Part shown: piece after piece, positions 8,953 to 17,170 of the stretch | How the letters are laid out: each line of letters starts with the position of its first letter | Numbering within the stretch: position 1 is the stretch's first letter | DNA from: Actinomycetes bacterium | Lineage (GTDB): Bacteria > Actinomycetota > Acidimicrobiia > Acidimicrobiales > Palsa-688 | Assembly (NCBI GenBank): GCA_021808665.1 | Contig: JAKBBA010000041.1 | Location: 1 to 30,449 of the forward strand | DNA length: 30,449 nt | Reading direction: 5' to 3' | Notes under the pieces: model-generated | What the model was told of the DNA's origin: nothing | Databases searched by the model: none | Seen by the model: only the letters and a program-made list of their open reading frames with translations | Position numbers and translations under genes: made by a program

Positions 8953-10323
8953 ATGAGGGTGGCGGTGATCGGAGGGGGGATTACCGGACTCGCCGCCGCG
9001 TTCGAGTTGTGCGAGCGCGCAGAAGTCACCGTCTACGAACCCGACCGTTTGGGCGGGAAGATCAGAACCTCCTTGTTCGCCGGCATGCCGGTCGACGAAG
9101 GTCCCGACGCCTTCCTGACTCGTAGCGAAGCGGCGGTCGGACTTGCAGAGTCGCTCGGACTTACCTCGCAGCTGGTCGCGCCGCAGGCAGGGGCAACCCT
9201 CGTATACGTCGGAGGGCACCTCCACCGGCTTCCGAGCGGACTAGTCCTCGGGGTGCCGACGGATCTTCGAGCACTCGCCACAAGCAGGCTCCTCGGTCCG
9301 CTAGGAGCGGCCAGGGCGGCGTGGGATCTGGTGGCACCGAGCAAGCCGATCGGCGACGATGCCAGCGTGGACGACCTGGTCGCGGGACGCTTCGGAACCA
9401 AAGTAGCGAAGCGCCTCGTCGAACCGCTCCTCGGAAGCATCCACGCAGCGTCGACCGCCGACCTGAGCGCCGCAGCTACAGCTCCGAACCTCCTAGAGGC
9501 CGCTCGCTCCTCTCGCAGCCTTCTCATCGGACTACGAAAGCAGCTACCCCCTCCCGGCGCACCTCGCCCGCCGATATTCCTGAGCCCACGAGGCGGTATG
9601 TCCGTCCTCGTAGAACGCCTCGTCGAGCGCCTCGACGCCGCCGGGGTACGTTTCGTTACCCGACCCGTCGCCTCGGTACGCGCCGGCCGTGAAGCTGCAG
9701 GCACGCTTCGAATCGACGACGACGTCTACGACGCGGCGGTCCTTGCGGCGGGCTCGACGGACGCTGCGACGATCCTCGGCGAACTTGCACCCTCCGGGCT
9801 CGGATCGTTGCGGACAACGGACGTCGCCGTCGCCACAGTTTCTGTCGATCGCGCCGACCTGCGCGTCGCGGAAGACGTCAACGGTGTGCTCGTCGCCCCA
9901 ACAGCTGGAACGTTGATGACCGCCTGTTCCTTCGGCTCCAACAAGTGGCCCCACTGGACGTCTAACACTGACCGGATGGTGCTCCGGATATCGACCGGCC
10001 GCCATGGTGACACGCGACCATCGCTTCACTCCGACGCCGACCTGGTGGACATCCTTTTGGGCGAACTCGCAACTGTCATGGGGACGAACCTTTCGGCCGA
10101 CGATTGGCGGGTGAGCAGGTGGCCCGGCGCCTTCCCGCTCTACCGCGTTGGGCATTTGAGCTGGGTTAGAGACGTTCGCAGCGAGCTCGCAAAGGCTACG
10201 CGTCGGGTAGCCCTCGCCGGTTCGAGCTACGACGGTGCCGGCATCCCGGCCTGTATAGCGTCGGGCCGAAGCGCCGCCCGTCAGGTGTCGGCTACCGTCT
10301 CAGCCACGTCGACGAACTCGTAA
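8953..10323 (+). CDS. hemY: HemY-type protoporphyrinogen/coproporphyrinogen oxidase
   Basis: 456 residues, FAD-dependent. The N-terminus is the dinucleotide-binding fold VAVIGGGITGLAAAFEL followed by VYEPDRLGGKIRTS. The phrase DEGPDAFLTR near residue 50 is typical of this family, as is the C-terminal FAD contact ALAGSSYDGAGIPACIASG. The oxygen-dependent HemY enzymes of Gram-positive and actinobacterial lineages usually act on coproporphyrinogen III (CgoX) ahead of ferrochelatase, so the product may be coproporphyrin; sequence alone does not decide. I chose the ATG at 8953, 16 bases after hemE, because the glycine-rich motif begins at residue 6 there. The last 43 bases overlap the convergent toroid-protein gene. 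Confidence 0.93.
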   Translation: MRVAVIGGGITGLAAAFELCERAEVTVYEPDRLGGKIRTSLFAGMPVDEGPDAFLTRSEAAVGLAESLGLTSQLVAPQAGATLVYVGGHLHRLPSGLVLGVPTDLRALATSRLLGPLGAARAAWDLVAPSKPIGDDASVDDLVAGRFGTKVAKRLVEPLLGSIHAASTADLSAAATAPNLLEAARSSRSLLIGLRKQLPPPGAPRPPIFLSPRGGMSVLVERLVERLDAAGVRFVTRPVASVRAGREAAGTLRIDDDVYDAAVLAAGSTDAATILGELAPSGLGSLRTTDVAVATVSVDRADLRVAEDVNGVLVAPTAGTLMTACSFGSNKWPHWTSNTDRMVLRISTGRHGDTRPSLHSDADLVDILLGELATVMGTNLSADDWRVSRWPGAFPLYRVGHLSWVRDVRSELAKATRRVALAGSSYDGAGIPACIASGRSAARQVSATVSATSTNS

Positions 10324-11390
10324 GGCTCGGCGAACGTCTCACCACGAAAGACGCCCGAGGCCGGCCCTTGCCCGTAAAGGCAGTGCTCGGCGATGATGAC
10401 CGCCGCAGCAGTGTAGGACGACCTCTCGCCGCCTGGAAAACGAACACATTCAGGATGCACACAGCCGGTCCAGTACGAACCATCCTCCCCTCGCATGTGA
10501 CCGGTAGCTCGCAGCAAGTCGGCCGCCTCAGATTCGAAGCCAACCGCGTCGAGTGCCATCGAGCATTCTGCGGTTTCGGCTGCAGTGAACCAGGGCTGGT
10601 CCGACACACACCGCACGCCGACGCCTTCTGTCACGAACTCCTCCCAGCGTTCGCTCACCCGCGCCCTCGCGGCGTCTCGGCCCAAAGCCCCGGACAGGAC
10701 CGGGTAGTACCAGTCCATCGCCCAGCGATCCTTGGGGGCGAAAGACCCCGGTCGTTTGACGATCGCCTCGGCCATCCGCGGGGCGGCGAGCTCCCACTCC
10801 GGACGGTCGTATCCCAAACACCCGGCGATAGCAAGAGCCGCTCGCAAGCTGTGATAGATCGACGAAGTAGACGTAAGGAGTGCGTAGGAAGCGTGACGTC
10901 CATCTGGATCCGCCGACCAGGCTACTTCTCCTCCCGGACGCTGCAGTCCCAGCGAGAAACCGATCGCCCGATCCACCACTGACCACATGCGCTCCAGAAA
11001 GTCGGCATCCCCGGTGACAAGGAAATGCCACCAGGCTCCGGTTGCTACATAAGCCGACACGTTCGGATCCCGGCGGGGATCCTCTACCCCGTCAGGCAGG
11101 TAGTAGCGACACCATGACCCATCCTCGTGCTGCTTGGACTCCAGCCACTCGAAGGCCCGGACCGCTTCGTCGATCCAACCAGCGACTGACAGCGCCATCG
11201 CCGCTTCAACGTGGTTCCACGGGTCGCAGTGCCCCGCGCTGAACCATGGGATCATTCCCGACGGCAGCTGGAGGGACGCTATCCACGTTGCCGTCGTCTG
11301 AACCTCGACCGGCGAAAGTGTCCCTGGCGACGGGTCTCGAGCTTCGGACTCGACGTATCCCACTGAGTCGACGGCCTCGAAAGGGCTCAT
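10281..11390 (-). CDS. Alpha/alpha-toroid protein (prenyltransferase/glycosidase-like repeat fold), function unknown
   Basis: 369 residues, rich in Trp and aromatic residues. Repeating helix pairs with short motifs such as WIASLQLPSGMIPWF, AFEWLESKQHEDGSWC, ATGAWWHFLVTGD and LLTSTSSIYHSLRAALAI suggest an (alpha/alpha)6 barrel like those of terpene cyclases, prenyltransferase beta subunits and GH15-type glycosidases. QxxxDGSW-like repeats favour the squalene-cyclase style, but I see no DxDD cyclase motif. The start ATG at 11390 overlaps the stop of the methyltransferase gene as ATGA, so it is translated together with it and the upstream glycosyltransferase. Context suggests a part in making or trimming a methylated glycoconjugate. 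Database names such as prenyltransferase would be only fold-based. Confidence 0.75.
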   Translation of the reverse strand: MSPFEAVDSVGYVESEARDPSPGTLSPVEVQTTATWIASLQLPSGMIPWFSAGHCDPWNHVEAAMALSVAGWIDEAVRAFEWLESKQHEDGSWCRYYLPDGVEDPRRDPNVSAYVATGAWWHFLVTGDADFLERMWSVVDRAIGFSLGLQRPGGEVAWSADPDGRHASYALLTSTSSIYHSLRAALAIAGCLGYDRPEWELAAPRMAEAIVKRPGSFAPKDRWAMDWYYPVLSGALGRDAARARVSERWEEFVTEGVGVRCVSDQPWFTAAETAECSMALDAVGFESEAADLLRATGHMRGEDGSYWTGCVHPECVRFPGGERSSYTAAAVIIAEHCLYGQGPASGVFRGETFAEPYEFVDVAETVADT

Positions 11391-12106
11391 GGCTGCTTCG
11401 TCAGATAGAACACAGCGCTCTTGCCCATCACCGGATTCAGTAAGCGCTCCGCTAAGCGCGTCACACGCGGGCCCGAGGTGATGTCCCACACAAGGAACTT
11501 ATAGTAAGCACGCACCGCCGGATGCTTGTCGTCATCGACACCGACAAAAGCCTTCAACCACCAGTAGGGTGAATGCAACGCGTGGGCATGATGACAACTC
11601 GAAAGCCTGAGGCCGGCCGCCTCCAGCCTGGAGGCAAGCGTCGCATGCCGGTATATGCGTATGTGGCCGCCTGGCTTGGAGTGGTACTCGTCGGACAGCG
11701 CCCACGTGAGCAGCTCCGGCCACCATCGAGGCACCGTTACGGCCATTGTCCCGCCCGGGCGCAACACTCGTGCCAGCTCTGCGATTGCGGCTCCGTCGTC
11801 AGGGATGTGCTCGAGTACTTCTGCAGCGATGACCCGGTCGAATGCCCCCGTCGGGAACGGCAAAGCCAGTGCATTTGACACAGCTACTGCCCCGTCCCCT
11901 CCACTTTGCGCCACCACCTCGTCGTTCGTCGAGAGAGCCCTCATCATCGCGAACGCCTTAACCATCTCCGAGTGGTCGTAATCCACCGCCGTTACTACCG
12001 CACCTCGACGCATCGCCTCGAACGCGTGTCGGCCTCCCCCGGCCCCCAAGTCGAGCAGGTGGTCTCCGGGCACGACGCCCAAAGTCTCGTAGCGCACGGT
12101 AAGCAT
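11387..12106 (-). CDS. Class I SAM-dependent methyltransferase
   Basis: 239 residues. Motif I is LLDLGAGGGRHAFEA (17-31), followed by the acidic loop VTAVDYD. Post-motif AEVLEHIPDDGAAIAELARVL and motif RPGGTMAVTVP are typical of the Methyltransf_11 group. I chose the ATG at 12106, which shares bases with the stop of the GT4 gene (TGATG); an in-frame ATG at 12199 would overlap that gene by 94 bases and give an unneeded extension. The downstream gene starts inside this stop codon (ATGA). The middle of a three-gene coupled unit; the acceptor could be a sugar hydroxyl or lipid-linked glycan, but this is inferred from neighbours only. Confidence 0.88.
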   Translation of the reverse strand: MLTVRYETLGVVPGDHLLDLGAGGGRHAFEAMRRGAVVTAVDYDHSEMVKAFAMMRALSTNDEVVAQSGGDGAVAVSNALALPFPTGAFDRVIAAEVLEHIPDDGAAIAELARVLRPGGTMAVTVPRWWPELLTWALSDEYHSKPGGHIRIYRHATLASRLEAAGLRLSSCHHAHALHSPYWWLKAFVGVDDDKHPAVRAYYKFLVWDITSGPRVTRLAERLLNPVMGKSAVFYLTKQP

Positions 12107-13392
12107 CAGCCGCCACCTGCGCCAGTCGAACTGAGCCTCGCGAAATGCTCCACCGTCCAGCGGTAGTGCTCGGCCGTGAGGCGTGCACACGTACCCCAAG
12201 TGAAACGTTCGAGGACCCTGCGCCTCCCGTTGGCCCCGAGCCGAGCGGCCAGCAGCGGATCCTCTAAGACCTTGCCTATAGCTGCGGCGAGCGCTGCAGG
12301 ATCGCCCGGGGGGACGAGAAGCCCGCTTCCGCCGCTGTCACCAACCACTTCGGGGAGAGCGCCTCCGGTGGTCGCCACCAAGGCCGTGGCGCAAGCCTGG
12401 GCCTCCACGGCGGGAAGGGAGAAGCCCTCGTAGAGGGAGGGGACGACTGCCACCTGGGCTTGCGCGTACAGTTCGACCATCCTGTCGTCGCTGATCGCAG
12501 ACTCGAAACGAACAGCACCGGAGAGGTCGAGCCGCCGTATGGCCGCTGCCACGGGGCTGTCGGCACGAAGCTTGCCCACCACAACGAGGTGCGCCTCGGG
12601 CACCTCCGTGCGCAACTTTGCGAGGGCTTCGACCAACGGCAGCAGGCCTTTGAAAGGTACGTCGGCGCTCGCTGTAGTCATGATGCGACCAGGGACCCGG
12701 ACAACACCCGGGCGCGGACGGAAATGGTTGTGGTTCACGCCGATCGGAACGATCTCCAGCTGGCCTGCGTCGACGCCGAACTGCTCGACGATGTCGCGCT
12801 TGGAAGACGACGACACCGTGAGAATCCGCGGGATCTGCCGAGCGACCTTCTTCTGCATCTTGATGAACCCGTACCACCGCCGCAACGCAAGACGGCGCCG
12901 TAAGTTCGCGGCGTGCTCCAAGTCGAGCGCCCTGTCCACCGTGACAGGGTGGTGGCATGTACCGAGGAGCGGAAGGCCGTCGGCCATGACACCGAGCAGA
13001 CCGGTCCCGAAAGTCTGGTTGTCCTGGACGATATCGAAGTCCGCCTTGCGTGCGGCGAGAAGCTTGCGCACCCGCCGGCTGAAGGTCCGGGGCTCGGGGA
13101 ACCCTGCGCTGCACATGATCGCGAACTCGGCGACGTCCGTCGGAGTCCGGAACTCCCTCGGCCGGGGAATCCTGAACGGATCCGGCTCGCGATACAGGTC
13201 CAAACTCGGCACGGCGACGAACTCGACGCCGTCGTCGAGGACCGGCCACGGCTGGCCAGCGAAGACGGTCACCCTATGCCCCAGCTCGACGAGCTCACGG
13301 GCGAGGTAACGGGTGTAGACGCCCTGGCCGCCTGAGTGCGGGTTGCCGCGGTACACAAGAAGGGCTACGCGCATCGAGGAGGCCGGCGACAT
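12106..13392 (-). CDS. GT4-family glycosyltransferase
   Basis: 428 residues with the GT-B fold. The N-terminal domain begins MRVALLVYRGNPHSGGQGVYTRYLA in two parts, with the glycine-rich acceptor loop GGQG. The C-terminal nucleotide-sugar domain has TTASADVPFKGLLPLVEA and the EX7E signature EGFSLPAVE (in PSLYEGFSLPAVEAQ), then GGALPEVV and LLVPPGDPAALA. These are retaining GT4 features; the donor sugar is not evident. A TTGACC/AAGATT pair with 17 bases spacing lies 9 bases before the ATG at 13392, which is why I keep that start; a second ATG at 13374 begins the conserved part. It lies 48 bases downstream of lnt and is coupled to the methyltransferase by TGATG. Confidence 0.9.
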   Translation of the reverse strand: MSPASSMRVALLVYRGNPHSGGQGVYTRYLARELVELGHRVTVFAGQPWPVLDDGVEFVAVPSLDLYREPDPFRIPRPREFRTPTDVAEFAIMCSAGFPEPRTFSRRVRKLLAARKADFDIVQDNQTFGTGLLGVMADGLPLLGTCHHPVTVDRALDLEHAANLRRRLALRRWYGFIKMQKKVARQIPRILTVSSSSKRDIVEQFGVDAGQLEIVPIGVNHNHFRPRPGVVRVPGRIMTTASADVPFKGLLPLVEALAKLRTEVPEAHLVVVGKLRADSPVAAAIRRLDLSGAVRFESAISDDRMVELYAQAQVAVVPSLYEGFSLPAVEAQACATALVATTGGALPEVVGDSGGSGLLVPPGDPAALAAAIGKVLEDPLLAARLGANGRRRVLERFTWGTCARLTAEHYRWTVEHFARLSSTGAGGG

Positions 13393-13401
13393 GACTTGAA
13401 G

Positions 13402-13430
13402 AATCTTGCCGCCAGGTCTTGTGCGGTCAA
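13402..13430 (-). promoter_or_regulatory. Predicted promoter of the GT4-methyltransferase-toroid operon
   Basis: Reading leftwards, TTGACC (13430-13425) and AAGATT (13407-13402) are 17 bases apart, and the latter ends 9 bases before the ATG at 13392. It would let the operon be transcribed independently of lnt. The -10 is a weak match to TATAAT. Confidence 0.4.
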
Positions 13431-13440
13431 GCCGGACAGA

Positions 13441-15048
13441 TTATACACGACGGTTTCGCCAAGTCGAAACGCGACCCTCCGAAGGTGTCTTTGAACGCTT
13501 CGAGCGTCGGATCCGACCACCAGCGACGCCACAAACGGTCGCTGCCAGCCAAAGCCCGGAGGCCCCGAGCACGAACGGCTTGTCTCCGAGCTCCACGAAG
13601 ACAGTCCTGCCTGTGCGCCTTCCGACGGTCGCCTCCAGCACTGTCGCGACGCTGAGGGAACTGCGCTTCTCGACGACCCCGTCAGGCCGGACGACCTCCG
13701 AGTACCCGGTCGGCGAGACAAGGACGAGCCAGCGGCCCGTTTCAACCGCCCGAAGCCTTGCGGCGGCGAGCTCCTGGCCGACCACTTGCGTGCCCCTGTA
13801 CGACGCGTCGTCGGTCGGGACGACAAGGAGCTGGCCACCGGCGCGTACCCCACTCCTCGCGCGGGCGCCGAAGAAGACCTCGTAGGAGATGAGAACGCCG
13901 AGGGGTGCAGCCGGTGTGGACATGAATGCAGGGCTGTGACCTGGGATGGCGTCCCGTGGTACGTCCGCCACGTTGAAGTATTTCGAAAGTAGAGGTCTGT
14001 CCGGGATGTACTCCCCGAAGGGTACGAGGTGGTTTTTCACGTACGTCGCAACGACGGAACCCGCCGGCGACCACGCGGCGGCCTCGTTCAGGTACTTCGT
14101 AGAGCTCAGGTTCTGCACGACTCCCGCGACGACGGTCGCCGACAACCTTCGAGCGAGCGCCGCAACCTGGCCGGCTTGGGCGCTGTACTGGAACGGTGTG
14201 TCAGCTTGGAGCATCCCTTCGGGCCACACGACGAGATTGAGAGGTCGTTTCAATCCAGCCGACTCGGAAAGCTGGCGGTTGAAGACGACTGCCGGATCGG
14301 TGTTGATCGCCCGCGTCCCTAGCGGACCTCCCCCTTGGACGAGCGCCACGCGAAGTGGTGAAAGTCTGCGCCCGGCGCCGCTAGGCGAGAGCCAACCTGC
14401 GAGTGGCAGCGCACAGGCGACCACAACCGCCAACGCAGGCAGCCGGGCGCCGGTGTCTCGACCAGTGCGCGACGGTGACTCCCGGCTTTGCCTGGAGTTA
14501 CCTTTCGCTCGACGGTAGACGGCTTTCGCTACGAGCGCGAGCCCTACGCCCACAAGGGCGGTCTCCCCGCTCAGCAGGAGCCCACCACCGAGCTTGACCG
14601 CCCACTCGAGCGGTCCGGCCGCCTGGCCGAGCTCGGTGCCGGCAAGGGGGAAGCCGTGAAGGGGGAACCGGTCGCGCGCCCACGTTACGAGCATCACGGA
14701 CGCAGGCAGTCCGACGGTTACGGTCCAGTCACGCCCGGTCGGGACGATCGACGTCGAAAGGCACGTAAAAGCGGCACAAACGATGAGCAGTACGACGAAT
14801 CCGTATGCGCTGAACTGCTCTGTCCATGCGATACCGATCGCAAACTGCGCGAGCCCCCAACCTGCTCCGAGCACGAGCCGGCGTGCCAGACCAAGTCCTG
14901 GCAGCGCTGCTGCGATCGAAGCCAGACCGAAGCATCCGAGTGGCCACCACCCGAAAGGCGGGAGCGAGAGCGCGACGAGCACCCCGGCGGCGATCCCGAT
15001 CACCGCTTCTCGCGCCGGACCCGTCAGCGCGTTGGTGGCCTTCTTCAT
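13441..15048 (-). CDS. lnt: Apolipoprotein N-acyltransferase, catalytic Cys replaced by Ser
   Basis: 535 residues. Lnt N-acylates the lipid-modified N-terminal Cys of lipoproteins at the periplasmic face of the membrane. The N-terminal half has about six hydrophobic segments (15-175) plus one near 203-222; the nitrilase-like domain runs from about 232 to 490, and a last segment is near 493-511. Of the Glu-Lys-Cys triad, Glu277 (VVWPEGML) and Lys338 (YVKNHLVPFGEYIP) are present, but the nucleophile position reads LISYEVFFG, with Ser388. The usual NDAWFG stretch reads TDDASYRG. I checked the codon (TCC). I recall similar ISxEVFF forms in related actinobacteria, so it may be a lineage variant rather than damage. 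It diverges from a GT2 gene. Confidence 0.85.
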   Translation of the reverse strand: MKKATNALTGPAREAVIGIAAGVLVALSLPPFGWWPLGCFGLASIAAALPGLGLARRLVLGAGWGLAQFAIGIAWTEQFSAYGFVVLLIVCAAFTCLSTSIVPTGRDWTVTVGLPASVMLVTWARDRFPLHGFPLAGTELGQAAGPLEWAVKLGGGLLLSGETALVGVGLALVAKAVYRRAKGNSRQSRESPSRTGRDTGARLPALAVVVACALPLAGWLSPSGAGRRLSPLRVALVQGGGPLGTRAINTDPAVVFNRQLSESAGLKRPLNLVVWPEGMLQADTPFQYSAQAGQVAALARRLSATVVAGVVQNLSSTKYLNEAAAWSPAGSVVATYVKNHLVPFGEYIPDRPLLSKYFNVADVPRDAIPGHSPAFMSTPAAPLGVLISYEVFFGARARSGVRAGGQLLVVPTDDASYRGTQVVGQELAAARLRAVETGRWLVLVSPTGYSEVVRPDGVVEKRSSLSVATVLEATVGRRTGRTVFVELGDKPFVLGASGLWLAATVCGVAGGRIRRSKRSKTPSEGRVSTWRNRRV

Positions 15049-15115
15049 GGCGCCCCGAATACTTCTAGGTATCCGGGCCAGCCACCAATCGGCCGCAGAA
15101 CCTCACGTCGCCACG

Positions 15116-15121
15116 TAGCAT
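15116..15121 (+). promoter_or_regulatory. Predicted -10 element of the GT2 gene (TAGCAT)
   Basis: TAGCAT ends 9 bases before the ATG at 15131, in the 82-base gap shared with divergent lnt. The same hexamer serves gltA. No Shine-Dalgarno sequence is visible. Confidence 0.4.
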
Positions 15122-15130
15122 CGTGGGTTC

Positions 15131-15871
15131 ATGCTCAGCGTCGTCATGCCTTCGCACAACGAGGAGGGTTACCTCGAAGCTGCCGTCGGCGCAGTCATAG
15201 AAGGGCTGCGCAGGCGTGACGTCGAGTTCGAGGTGATCCTGGTCGAGAACGGCTCGCGCGACGAAACGCTCGCGATCGCGAGACGCCTCGAAGCCGCCTA
15301 CCCTGAGGTCCGCTCGACGACGCTTCCAGCCGCGGATTACGGCGCTGCCCTCAAAGCCGGCTTCGAGATGGCGCAAGGCGAAATCGTTGCCAATTTCGAC
15401 GTCGACCTGGTCGATCTGGACTTTCTCGATCGCGCCCTCGCTGTGATGTCCGACAGCTCTGTCGCCGCCGTAGTCGGCTCCAAGCGAGCGCACGGTGCCT
15501 CCGACCGCCGCTCGCCGGGTAGACGACTCGTGACAGAGGTCTTCTCCGCGACGCTGCGTTACGGCTTCGGGTTATCAGCATCCGACACGCACGGCCTGAA
15601 GACCCTCAGGCGCTCGGCGCTCGCCCCTGCGGTAGCAGCAAGCCGATTCGGCAAGGACATCTTTGATACGGAGGTTCTGATCAGAGCCGAACGTGCAGAC
15701 CTGCGCATCGCGGAGATCCCGGTATCGGTGGATGAGCTGAGACCGCCACGTTCGCCGATAATCCGGCGGATCCCCCGTACGCTCGGAGGCCTGGCCGCGC
15801 TTCGCTGGGCGCTGTGGAGCGAAGCCTTGTCTGAGGGCAGCACCCGGCGCTCCGGGCGACCCTCCGCTTAA
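15131..15871 (+). CDS. GT2-family glycosyltransferase, polyprenol-phosphate mannosyltransferase-like
   Basis: 246 residues, a single GT-A domain. It opens LSVVMPSHNEEGYLEAAV, the standard GT2 start, then FEVILVENGSRDETLAIA. The metal-binding acidic motif is NFDVDLVDLDFL (near residue 90), and there is a conserved region GLSASDTHGLKTLRRSAL. No C-terminal membrane segments are present, unlike GtrB-type enzymes. This layout resembles dolichol/polyprenol-phosphate mannose synthases (the Ppm1 catalytic domain), and the gene is divergent from lnt, echoing the Lnt-Ppm pairing known from mycobacteria. The acceptor and sugar are inferred. Its 3' end is 8 bases from the convergent methyltransferase gene. 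Confidence 0.88.
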   Translation: MLSVVMPSHNEEGYLEAAVGAVIEGLRRRDVEFEVILVENGSRDETLAIARRLEAAYPEVRSTTLPAADYGAALKAGFEMAQGEIVANFDVDLVDLDFLDRALAVMSDSSVAAVVGSKRAHGASDRRSPGRRLVTEVFSATLRYGFGLSASDTHGLKTLRRSALAPAVAASRFGKDIFDTEVLIRAERADLRIAEIPVSVDELRPPRSPIIRRIPRTLGGLAALRWALWSEALSEGSTRRSGRPSA

Positions 15872-15879
15872 GCGAATGG

Positions 15880-16521
15880 CTATCCAGGTGGGACCCGTTC
15901 GAGCACTCTGAGCGACCCTACCCCGAGATCAGTCCGCTCGGACCACCGCCCGGAGGCAAGCGCCTCGCAGAAAATCTCGTACGGTGGCCGTCCCCCATCC
16001 GCCGGGTCGGGGAACACGTCGTGGATCGCCATGAACCCGCCGACAGCCACCTGCGGCGACCACCCGCGGTAGTCGGCCCAAGCGACTGAGCCTCCGTGGC
16101 CACCGTCTATGAAAAGCAGCGAAACCGGTGTTGACCAGGCCGCCGCCACTACCTCGGAGCGACCTACGATCAGCACGACCGTGTCCTCCAGCGCTGCGAC
16201 CTCGATCGCCGTGCGCGCTGTGGGCAGCGTATCCATCCTTCCCGTCCCCGGGTCTACGAGGGTCGGGTCGTGGTGCTCCCAGCCGGCCTGATTTTCCTCT
16301 GACCCGCGATGATGATCGACGCTGTAGACGACACAAGTCTCGTGTCGGGCGGCGAAGCCAAGGTACAGAGCCGATTTGGCGCAGTAGGTGCCGATCTCGA
16401 CGATAGGGCCGAGACCGCTTTTGGCGGCGAGCACCGCGACCTGGTTGAGCGCTTCACCCTCGTCGTCGGGCATAAAACCCTTCTGGGCGTGAGCGACGCT
16501 CAACTCCTGCTCGCTCAGCAT
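15880..16521 (-). CDS. Class I SAM-dependent methyltransferase (Methyltransf_24-like)
   Basis: 213 residues. The SAM motif is IVEIGTYCAKSALYLG (40-55) followed by VVYSVDHHRGSEEN. Further on LLFIDGGHGGSVAWADYRGW and GGFMAIHDVFPDP match the O-methyltransferase-like Methyltransf_24 group, in which the DGGH motif is typical; these occur in sugar, antibiotic and cell-wall glycan modification. It follows the GtrA gene by 18 bases on the same strand and is probably co-transcribed with it. Convergent with the GT2 gene. Substrate unknown. Confidence 0.82.
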   Translation of the reverse strand: MLSEQELSVAHAQKGFMPDDEGEALNQVAVLAAKSGLGPIVEIGTYCAKSALYLGFAARHETCVVYSVDHHRGSEENQAGWEHHDPTLVDPGTGRMDTLPTARTAIEVAALEDTVVLIVGRSEVVAAAWSTPVSLLFIDGGHGGSVAWADYRGWSPQVAVGGFMAIHDVFPDPADGGRPPYEIFCEALASGRWSERTDLGVGSLRVLERVPPG

Positions 16522-16539
16522 CGCTTCAGCCGGGGTTCG

Positions 16540-17058
16540 TCAGGCTACTTCGACCGATTCGGCGATGCCCGTACGCGCAGCGTCGCCATGTGAGCCGTTG
16601 TGGCTGTGTGGGACGAACATCAGCCGGTTGAAGATCACGAACTTCCCGACCCAAAGCACGCCGAAAGCGCTGAAGTAGACCGCTCCTATCAGCAAGGTGC
16701 GGGCGGCGTGCGTCAGGTCGTGATGCTTCGCGAAGCCGTCCGCAAGAGCGACGGCCACTGTGGAGAAGGCCCAGCCGAGCAGGGCCAACGCCCAAAACGG
16801 GAGGACTTCCCTCCACAAATGGCTCTTCCCGTCCTTACCCCACGCCCATTTACGGTTCAGGTGATAGCTCGGGATGGTAGCGATCGTCGTTGAGAGCGTG
16901 CTCGCCAAGATCACGCCCATATTGAGGACGCCGACGAAGAAAAGGATGCACGCGTTGCTCACAAGCACCGCGACAACCGACGTCATCGAGTACCGGAAAA
17001 GCTTCTGCCCGAGCGGTGTTCCCAGCTTCTGGCGGGCGAGGCCGACGACAGATTGCAC
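16540..17058 (-). CDS. GtrA-family membrane protein
   Basis: 172 residues with four predicted membrane segments (about 24-44, 48-65, 86-108 and 118-140). The family signature PSYHLNRKWAWG follows the second segment. GtrA proteins are small membrane proteins linked to glycolipid export or flipping, usually working with a GT2 polyprenol-phosphate sugar transferase, and one lies about 700 bases away on the other strand. The start is GTG at 17058, with TAGACT 6 bases upstream; TGGGGA just before the start could also act as a ribosome site. The C-terminal tail is His/Ser rich and soluble. Confidence 0.88.
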   Translation of the reverse strand: MQSVVGLARQKLGTPLGQKLFRYSMTSVVAVLVSNACILFFVGVLNMGVILASTLSTTIATIPSYHLNRKWAWGKDGKSHLWREVLPFWALALLGWAFSTVAVALADGFAKHHDLTHAARTLLIGAVYFSAFGVLWVGKFVIFNRLMFVPHSHNGSHGDAARTGIAESVEVA

Positions 17059-17064
17059 TCCCCA

Positions 17065-17070
17065 AGTCTA
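17065..17070 (-). promoter_or_regulatory. Predicted -10 element of the gtrA-like gene (TAGACT)
   Basis: Reading leftwards, TAGACT ends 6 bases before the GTG start at 17058. The spacing suggests a leaderless mRNA. Confidence 0.45.
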
Positions 17071-17170
17071 CAGGGCGTCGCCGCGTCGGTTCGGTCGCGT
17101 TCTCCGGGTAGCCTCGCCTCGGAGGCAGCCGGCTTGCGTCGGGATCCGCCCACCGAGGCATGATGGATGA

